DNA of 64,000 bases from assembly GCF_000720185.1 (NCBI RefSeq), contig NZ_JOIY01000012.1, positions 91,855 to 155,854 on the forward strand, written 5' to 3'. The DNA comes from Streptomyces sp. NRRL S-340 (GTDB lineage Bacteria; Actinomycetota; Actinomycetes; Streptomycetales; Streptomycetaceae). Positions 58,647-64,000 of the stretch are shown in pieces (position 1 is the first letter of the stretch; every line of letters starts with the position of its first letter). A program made the position numbers and the translations under genes. Under the pieces are notes generated by a model. That model was not told the DNA's origin. It saw only the letters and a program-made list of their open reading frames with translations, and did not search any database.

Positions 58647-60218
58647 ATGCCCTCAGCCGACCTCGTCCTCACCGGTGCCCGAGTCCGCACCCTCGACGCT
58701 GAACGCCCGCACGCCACCGCCGTGGCCGTACGCGACGGCCTGATCGCCGCCGTCGGCGACGAGGACGACGTACGGCACTGGCGGGGACCCGGCACCGAGG
58801 TCGTGGACCTGGCCGGCGCCCATCTCGTGCCCGGCCTGGTGGACTGTCACAGCCACCCCGTGATGGGCCTGGAGATGACCACGGGCGTGGACCTGTCCGC
58901 CGTGCGCGACCTGGACGGGCTGCGGTCGGCGCTCGCCGCGGCGGACCGGATCGACGGGTGGGTCGTCGGCTTCGGCCTGGACCACAACGTGTTCGGCGGG
59001 CGGTCCGTGGACCGGGCCCTGATCGAGGACGTGCTGGAGGGGGCGCCCGCCTTCCTGCGCCTGTACGACGCGCACTCGGCCCTGGCGACCGGAGCGGCGC
59101 TGAAGGCGGCGGGGATCACCGGGCCGCGCGCGTTCGCGCAGCGGGCGCACCTCGCGACGGACCCCGACGGGCGCCTGACCGGGCACCTCGTCGAACACGC
59201 CGCGATGGACCTGGTCACCGCGGTCATGCCGCGGCCGTCGCGGGCCGCGCGGCGCGCCCGGCTGACGGAGCTGCTGTCCGCCATGGCGGCCACCGGGCTC
59301 ACCGGTGCCCACGTCATGGACATCGGCGACCCGGACCTCGTTGGCTCCGTCGCCGAGGACACCGTCCTCCCCCTGCGGCTGCGCTTCGCCCCGTGGTGCA
59401 TGCCCGGGGCGGCGAAGGAGGACCTGGAGGAACTGGTCGCGCTGCAGGGGCTCGGCGGCAGGCACTGGGAGATCGGCGGGGTGAAGTTCTTCATGGACGG
59501 CACCGTCGAGGGCGGCACGGCCTGGCTCGAACACCCCGACTGCCACGGGCAGGGCACCGAGGCGTTCTGGCCGGACCCGGCCGCCTACAGCGAGGCCGTG
59601 CGCTTCCTGGACCGCGCGGGAGTACGCACGGCGACCCACACGATCGGGGACGCGGCCGTGCGGCACGTCCTCGACACCGTGGCGGCGCTGGGCGAGGGCG
59701 CCCGCCTCACGCACCGGGTGGAGCACATCGAGTCCGTCCCGGACGACATCGTCGGCAGGTTCGCCCGGACCGGGGTCATCGCCTCGATGCAGCCGCCGCA
59801 CACGGCTTACACCCGGGCCGACCGGTCCGACGAGTGGTCCGTGCGCCTGGGCGAGGCACGCGCCCGGCGGGCCTGGCGGCTGCGGGACCTGCGGGACGCC
59901 GGCGCGGTCGTCGCCCTCGGCTCGGACTGGCCCGTCGCCCACCATGACGTCCGCGCCGTCCTGGCCACCGCACGGGCGCCCCGGGGAGCGGCCTCCGAGC
60001 GGGCGGGGCTCACCGGTGCCCAGGCACTGGAGGGCTGCACCACCCACGCGGCCGTCGCCGCCGGTGAGAGTGCCGTCGCCGGGCGCATCAGGCGGGGGTT
60101 CCGGGCCGACCTGACCGCCCTGGGTGCCGACCCCGTCGAAGCGCCGGCCGACGAGGTCGCCGAGGCCCCGGTACGCCTCACGGTGACCGGCGGCCACATC
60201 GTGCACCGGGGGGCGTGA
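58647..60218 (+). CDS. Amidohydrolase, YtcJ-like
   Basis: 523 residues from ATG 58647 with AGGAG upstream. It has the composite beta-sandwich (ADLVLTGARVRTLD at the start) and TIM barrel of metal-dependent amidohydrolases. Metal ligands: H-x-H in VPGLVDCHSHPVMGLE, the carboxylate/Lys position near VKFFMDGTVEGGTAWLE, His in ATHTIGDAAV and RVEHIESV, and Asp in ALGSDWPVAHHD. The DGTVEGGTAWL-type block is that of the YtcJ subgroup. It is co-directional with the APC permease 147 bp upstream and probably hydrolyses the imported compound. The substrate is unknown. Confidence 0.9.
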   Translation: MPSADLVLTGARVRTLDAERPHATAVAVRDGLIAAVGDEDDVRHWRGPGTEVVDLAGAHLVPGLVDCHSHPVMGLEMTTGVDLSAVRDLDGLRSALAAADRIDGWVVGFGLDHNVFGGRSVDRALIEDVLEGAPAFLRLYDAHSALATGAALKAAGITGPRAFAQRAHLATDPDGRLTGHLVEHAAMDLVTAVMPRPSRAARRARLTELLSAMAATGLTGAHVMDIGDPDLVGSVAEDTVLPLRLRFAPWCMPGAAKEDLEELVALQGLGGRHWEIGGVKFFMDGTVEGGTAWLEHPDCHGQGTEAFWPDPAAYSEAVRFLDRAGVRTATHTIGDAAVRHVLDTVAALGEGARLTHRVEHIESVPDDIVGRFARTGVIASMQPPHTAYTRADRSDEWSVRLGEARARRAWRLRDLRDAGAVVALGSDWPVAHHDVRAVLATARAPRGAASERAGLTGAQALEGCTTHAAVAAGESAVAGRIRRGFRADLTALGADPVEAPADEVAEAPVRLTVTGGHIVHRGA

Positions 60219-60557
60219 GTCCCCGTCGGCGCCCGCAGCGGTGACCGGCGGGCACGCGGTCGGAAGGTGAGGCGGTCGGCGGTGTGCCGCCGGGGGGCGG
60301 CCGCGGCCCCCGGCGGGCGGTGACCGGTGCCGGGCGCGGGCGCGGGCTCCGGGGCGGGGCGGCCGGCCCGCCGAGGCGCGTCGGCCCCCGTCGGCCCACC
60401 GTGTCACGTCGCCGGGAGGCGGCGGACGGTCCCCGTGATCCTGGTCCCGCCACGACCAGGACCACGGGGACACTGGCAGGCCGCGGCGCCCGCGCGCAGG
60501 GTAGGGCGGTGAAAGCCGTCGAGGCCTCCGGCCTCACCCACCCGTACAGGAGCCGTC
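60219..60557. other. Intergenic region, 339 bp
   Basis: GC-rich sequence between the amidohydrolase and SDR genes. Its only clear structure is the 18-bp-stem hairpin at 60429-60471. No gene is visible. The SDR ribosome binding site AGGAG is at 60548-60552. Confidence 0.45.
60429..60471. terminator. Long hairpin between amidohydrolase and SDR genes
   Basis: GTCCCCGTGATCCTGGTC (60429-60446) pairs with GACCAGGACCACGGGGAC (60454-60471), 17 of 18 positions, loop CCGCCAC. It lies 210 bp after one gene and 87 bp before the next, so it may be a terminator or a 5'-leader element of the SDR gene. Confidence 0.6.
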
Positions 60558-61337
60558 ATGAGCAAGCTGGCACTCGTCACCGGAGCCACCTCCGGCATCG
60601 GCAGGGCATTCGCCCGGCGTCTCGCGGGCGACGGGCACGACGTGATCGCCGTCGGCCGGCGCGCCGACCGGTTGGCGGAACTGGCCGCCGGCTTCCCCGG
60701 CGGCCGGGTCCGTCCCGTGGTGGCCGACCTGTCCACCGGCGACGGTGTGGAGGCGGTCGCCGCCCTGTGCGCCGGCGAACCGCTGTCGATGCTGGTCAAC
60801 AACGCCGGGGTGGCGCACTACATGCCCTTCGCGGACCTCCCCGCCGAAAAGGCGCGCGAGCTGCTGCACGTCAAGGTGGTCGCTCCGACGCTGCTGACGC
60901 GTGCCGCGGTCCCCGGGATGCTCGCCCGCGGCGCCGGCGCGATCGTGAACGTGGCCGGCATGATCGCGTTCAGCGGGCCCGCCCCGGCGGAGCAGATGCC
61001 GCGCCGCGCGGTCTACGCCGGGACACTCGCCCACCTCGTCACCATGTCCCAGGTGCTGCACGCCGAGCTGAGCGGGACCGGGGTCCGCGTGCAGGTCCTG
61101 TGCCCCGGCGTGGTGGCGACGGAGTTCCACGAGCGTCAGGGCCTCGACCTCAGCGCCGTTGCCCGGATGTCGGCCGAGGACGTGGTCACCGCCGGTCTGC
61201 GCGGTCTCGAACTGGGCGAGGTGGTCTGCGCCCCCGGTGTCGAGGACGACCGGCTGCTGCGCGCCGTGTCCGAGGCCCAGCTCGCGGCGTTCGGCGCGCA
61301 GAGCCCCCGTCTCGCGGAGCGCTACCGGCCCGCCTGA
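60558..61337 (+). CDS. SDR-family protein lacking the catalytic lysine
   Basis: 259 residues from ATG 60558. It has the classical SDR cofactor motif LALVTGATSGIGRAFARRLA, the NADP-type VIAVGRRADRLAEL, and MLVNNAGVAHYMPF. The Tyr of the active site is Tyr153, but the Y-x-x-x-K pattern reads Y-A-G-T-L, with Leu157 where Lys is required, and the Ser position in IVNVAGMIAFSG is not obvious. The C-terminal GVRVQVLCPGVVATEFHERQ is normal. It may bind nucleotide without normal reductase activity. It stands alone, preceded by a hairpin. Confidence 0.85.
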   Translation: MSKLALVTGATSGIGRAFARRLAGDGHDVIAVGRRADRLAELAAGFPGGRVRPVVADLSTGDGVEAVAALCAGEPLSMLVNNAGVAHYMPFADLPAEKARELLHVKVVAPTLLTRAAVPGMLARGAGAIVNVAGMIAFSGPAPAEQMPRRAVYAGTLAHLVTMSQVLHAELSGTGVRVQVLCPGVVATEFHERQGLDLSAVARMSAEDVVTAGLRGLELGEVVCAPGVEDDRLLRAVSEAQLAAFGAQSPRLAERYRPA

Positions 61338-61689
61338 GCCCGCGGATCGCACCGCGTGACGTACCGGGGAGGACCGGAGAGGGCCGGGGAGGACGGGGGG
61401 CAGGGAGGACCGGAGGGGGACGGGGACGGTCAGGGAGGACCGGACGGGGACGGGGACGGGACGGTCGGGAGGGCCCCACGGTCCCGCCGCGGGGACACCC
61501 CTCAGAACGCGGCGCTGACCCCGCCACGAGGGGCCCCGGCTCAGAGCTGCGAACGAAACGGGTGCCCGGCCCGCACGCTCGCGGTGTTGCCGGAAGGCCC
61601 CGGTGACTCCGCCGCAAGGACCTTCCGACGACCTTGCGCCCGCACGCGCCGGACCCGCGAGCTGATCGGACCCCGTTTGTTCGCGGCTC
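61338..61689. other. Intergenic region with dispersed-repeat element, 352 bp
   Basis: It lies between the SDR and the convergent histidine kinase genes. First comes a GGAC/GGGGACGG purine-rich run (61360-61470) with short direct repeats (AGGACCGG units). The second half is the long inverted-repeat element at 61540-61693. No gene is visible. Confidence 0.5.
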
Positions 61690-61693
61690 TCAG
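61540..61693. repeat. Dispersed-repeat element, copy 2
   Basis: CTCAGAGCTGCGAACGAAAC followed by GGG (61540-61562) matches, inverted, 11960-11982 with one mismatch. An imperfect partner CCCCGTTTGTTCGCGGCTCT lies at 61671-61690 and can pair with it across the element. An inner pair CGGAAGGCCC (61591-61600) / GGACCTTCCG (61618-61627) is nested. The right arm reaches into the last codon of the histidine kinase gene. Confidence 0.7.
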
Positions 61694-62805
61694 CCGGCCG
61701 CCGGCAGGCGGACCTCGAAACGGCAGCCGCCGGGCACATTGCGTACCGTGGCCCGGCCCCGGTGGGCCTCCACGATGCCGCGGACGATGGCCAGCCCCAG
61801 ACCCGCTCCGGCCGGCGGGGTCCGGGCGTCACTGCCCCGCCAACCGGTCTCGAACACGCGCGGAAGGTCCTCGGGGGCGATGCCCCCGCAGCCGTCGGTC
61901 ACCGACACGACGACGTCGTCCGCCTCCCTGTGGGCCGCGACGGCGACGGCCCCGTCCGCGGGCGTGCGCCGGATGGCGTTGACGAGCAGGTTGGCCAGGA
62001 CGCGGGACATCTCACGGCCGTCGACCTCCACCGGCACCGGCTCCACGCCCTCCCCCACCAGCCGTACCCCGTGCTCCCTGGCCAGCGCGCCCGCACCCGC
62101 GATGGCGTCGCCGACGAGGTCGTACACCGACATCCGGGTCCGGTCCAGGGTGAGGACGCCGGCCTGGATGCGGGAGAGTTCGAACAGGTCACCCACCATG
62201 TCGCTCATGCGCTCGACCTCCGCGCGGATCCGGGCGTGGTAGACCCGCGGGTCGTCGGCCAGGCCGTCCTCCAGCGCCTCGGTCATCGCCTGCAGACCGG
62301 CCAGCGGGGTGCGCAGGTCGTGGGAGATCCAGGCGACCAGCTCGCGCCGCGAGGCCTCCAGGGCGCGCTCCCGCTCCCGCGAGGCGGCCAGCCTGGCGCT
62401 CGTCGCGGACAACTCACGGCTGAGTTCGGCGAGTTCGGCGACGGGCGGCTCGGCGGGCGGGGTGAATCCGCCGTCGTCGCCGATGGCGCGGGCGGCCCGC
62501 GCGAGGGCCCGGCTGCCCTTGACGACGCCACGGCCCAGGACGAGCGCCACCGCCAGCGAGACGACCGCCGCCATGGCGCACACGACGGTGACGACCCACA
62601 GGTCGTGGTCGGACAGGAGCATCGCCGACGACACCAGCAGGGTGCCCGCGAACATCGCCGTCACGGTGACGGCCGCGACCACCGCCAGCGACAGCGCGAC
62701 CGACCGGTGGCGCAGCAGCCTGAGCGCCACCGCGCCGGCCAGTCCGGCGGCCGCCGCGCCGATCGCCGCGTACAGGGCGATGAGGAGCATGTCACCGGCC
62801 ATCAC
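61690..62805 (-). CDS. Sensor histidine kinase
   Basis: 371 residues. Two N-terminal hydrophobic segments (MLLIALYAAIGAAAAGLAGA; then a second and third around 40-95) are followed by a short HAMP-like linker (GSRALARAARAIGDDGGF). The HisKA domain has the phosphorylated His162 in AWISHDLRTPLAGL. The HATPase has N box LANLLVNAIRR, G1 DGCGGIAPEDL and G2 GAGLGLAIVRGIVEAHRG. The sensing loop is very small, so the signal may be in the membrane. Its start overlaps the response regulator gene by 14 bp, so they form one operon and a cognate pair. Confidence 0.94.
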   Translation of the reverse strand: MMAGDMLLIALYAAIGAAAAGLAGAVALRLLRHRSVALSLAVVAAVTVTAMFAGTLLVSSAMLLSDHDLWVVTVVCAMAAVVSLAVALVLGRGVVKGSRALARAARAIGDDGGFTPPAEPPVAELAELSRELSATSARLAASRERERALEASRRELVAWISHDLRTPLAGLQAMTEALEDGLADDPRVYHARIRAEVERMSDMVGDLFELSRIQAGVLTLDRTRMSVYDLVGDAIAGAGALAREHGVRLVGEGVEPVPVEVDGREMSRVLANLLVNAIRRTPADGAVAVAAHREADDVVVSVTDGCGGIAPEDLPRVFETGWRGSDARTPPAGAGLGLAIVRGIVEAHRGRATVRNVPGGCRFEVRLPAAG

Positions 62806-63532
62806 GCGCCCCGCTCCCGCCCGGTCCCGGCGGCGCCGGAGGGTCGAAGCGGTAGCCCACGCCCCACACCGTGCTGATCAGCCGGGGGCGCGCCGGGTCG
62901 TCCTCGATCTTCTCCCGCAGCCGCCGTACGTGCACGGTGACGGTCGACAGGTCGCCGAACTCCCAGCCCCACACCTCACGCATGAGTTCCTCCCGGCCCG
63001 TGGCCCGGCCGGGGTGCCGAAGGAAGTATTCCAGCAGGTCGAACTCCCTCGCGGTCAGCGGCAGTTCGGATCCGTCACGGGTGGCGCGCCGGGCGGGGCG
63101 GTCGAGGACGAGCGGGCCCGCGCTCAGCCGGCCCCCGGCCGCGCCGCCCCCGGCCGCCGCGCCCCCGCTCGCTGCGGCGCGGCGCAGCACGGACGTCACG
63201 CGCAGGACCAGCTCGCGCGGGCTGAAGGGTTTGGTGACGTAGTCGTCCGCGCCGACCTCCAGGCCGAGGATCCGGTCCTCCTCCTCGCCTCGCGCGGTCA
63301 GCATGATCACGGGCAGCGGGCCGTCGCGGCGCAGCCGGCGGCAGACCTCCAGTCCGTCCATGCCGGGCAGCATGAGGTCCAGGACCACCAGGTCGGGCGG
63401 CCGGGCGGCGGCCCGTGCCACGGCGGCCGGACCGTCGGCGGCCACGTCGACCGCGAAGCCCGCCCGGTTCAGATACCCGGCGACGACCTCGGACACGGTC
63501 GGGTCGTCGTCCACGACGAGTACGCGTTTCAC
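62792..63532 (-). CDS. OmpR/PhoB-family response regulator
   Basis: 246 residues from GTG 63532 (MKRVLVVDDDPTV). The receiver has the acidic pocket VVDDDP, phospho-acceptor Asp52 in VVLDLMLPGMDG, the conserved Thr/Ser in MLTARGEE and Lys in VTKPFSPREL. A Gly/Ala-rich linker joins the winged-helix DNA-binding domain (LTAREFDLLEYFLRHPGRAT, DLSTVTVHVRRLREKIEDD, STVWGVGYRFD). It is first in a two-gene operon with the histidine kinase. Regulated genes are unknown. Confidence 0.95.
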   Translation of the reverse strand: MKRVLVVDDDPTVSEVVAGYLNRAGFAVDVAADGPAAVARAAARPPDLVVLDLMLPGMDGLEVCRRLRRDGPLPVIMLTARGEEEDRILGLEVGADDYVTKPFSPRELVLRVTSVLRRAAASGGAAAGGGAAGGRLSAGPLVLDRPARRATRDGSELPLTAREFDLLEYFLRHPGRATGREELMREVWGWEFGDLSTVTVHVRRLREKIEDDPARPRLISTVWGVGYRFDPPAPPGPGGSGARDGR

Positions 63533-64000
63533 ACCAGCGAGTCTGGCACCGGTACCGCCGCTCCGGAGACCGTGCGGTGACGGACGTCAGCGATCCGTAA
63601 GCGCACGGCAGCGCGCTCGGCGCGCCGTGAGGCACCGGTCCTGCTCAGGATTCCGCCCGGGCCGCGGAAGGCACCGCGAGCGAAGGCGGGCTTGCCGTCG
63701 GGCGTCCCGTCCTCGGTGTCGGCCACCGCCTGCCTCCTCGCCTCTGCCCCGCACCGGTCACGGCACACCGCCCGCAACCCGGTGCACCGCCCTTGCGGGT
63801 ACCGCGCCGGGGCCCGGGCCGAACGCCGGATCCGCCGGAATCTCCCACGGTCCCGCCACCGTGGCGGCCGACGAGCCGGTTCCCCCCGGCGGACGCGTGC
63901 GCCGCACACCGCCGTACCGCCGGCGCCTCCCGGCCCCCGGCCCGGCCCCCGGACTCCGCCTCCTCCCCGCGGCTCCGACCCACCGCCCCCTCCCCCCCCC
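63533..64000. other. Right-edge intergenic region, 468 bp
   Basis: Upstream of the response-regulator gene, its first 100 bp should carry the leftward promoter. The remainder is GC-rich with no credible gene or RNA. The window ends in a poly-C run of about nine to ten bases. Confidence 0.4.

Noticed and set aside
63985..64000. Poly-C run at the window end as a phase-variable tract.
   Set aside because: It is cut by the window edge and no gene spans it. It could be a homopolymer or assembly artefact.

Overview
The window reads as chromosomal DNA of a Streptomyces or close relative. It has very high GC, strong third-position GC bias, GTG starts, AGGAG-type ribosome binding sites, and families typical of the genus: SpoIIE phosphatases with GAF/PAS domains, DUF574 methyltransferase, DUF2891, GH114, class F sortase and lanthipeptide synthetases. 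I saw no rRNA, no convincing tRNA, no CRISPR array, no transposase and no phage genes. It looks like a stretch of accessory metabolism and regulation with a few housekeeping genes (gap, lpd).

Layout. 0-4 kb: a small secreted protein, a small membrane protein, a divergent AraC regulator/hydrolase pair and a SRPBCC protein. 4-10 kb: a two-armed 5-oxoproline module. pxpABC runs leftward; DUF969-DUF979-pcp-DUF2891 runs rightward; the shared intergenic region carries two copies of a 17-bp palindrome. 9.9-11.4 kb: a TPP riboswitch in front of an NCS1 permease. 11.7-18 kb: a 40-aa ORF, a long nested palindrome, a universal stress protein, a 1254-aa secreted subtilase, and an aldo/keto reductase behind a promoter with the 19-bp spacer typical of MerR control. 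18-22.5 kb: a multidomain SpoIIE phosphatase, a decayed SGNH hydrolase, a FlK-like thioesterase and a NUDIX protein. 22.7-30.7 kb: a DeoR regulator divergent from a carbohydrate locus (GH114 lipoprotein, ABC importer, PfkB kinase, GH4 glycosidase). 31-33 kb: TauE permease, AraC regulator and VOC protein.

33-38 kb holds a compact class I lanthipeptide operon with a split dehydratase. On the minus strand the order is stand-alone SpaB_C protein, LanB, a 51-aa precursor, a hairpin and LanC. Codon 7 of the first gene is TTA, the only in-frame TTA I found, which suggests bldA (developmental) control. 38.5-46 kb: an MFS transporter with a LacI-type operator, a 7-bp x 8 tandem repeat, small stress/NTF2-like proteins, a secreted EEP hydrolase, a class F sortase beside a GGDR-repeat surface protein, a methyltransferase and a GlxA-type regulator. 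46-49.4 kb: gap, lpd and a PNPOx-like protein.

49.9-52.9 kb holds a second, independent lanthipeptide locus: a class IV LanL synthetase (lyase-kinase-zinc cyclase) overlapping by ATGA a 38-aa precursor with an LxxLQ-type leader box and a serine-free core. 53-64 kb: DUF523, a second SpoIIE phosphatase, a TetR/APC permease/amidohydrolase group, an atypical SDR lacking the catalytic lysine, and a two-component system.

The strongest leads are the two small lanthipeptide loci, neither with a dedicated exporter or leader protease nearby; the palindrome-linked 5-oxoproline module; and the GH114-centred carbohydrate locus. Two dispersed repeat families also occur in intergenic regions tens of kilobases apart.
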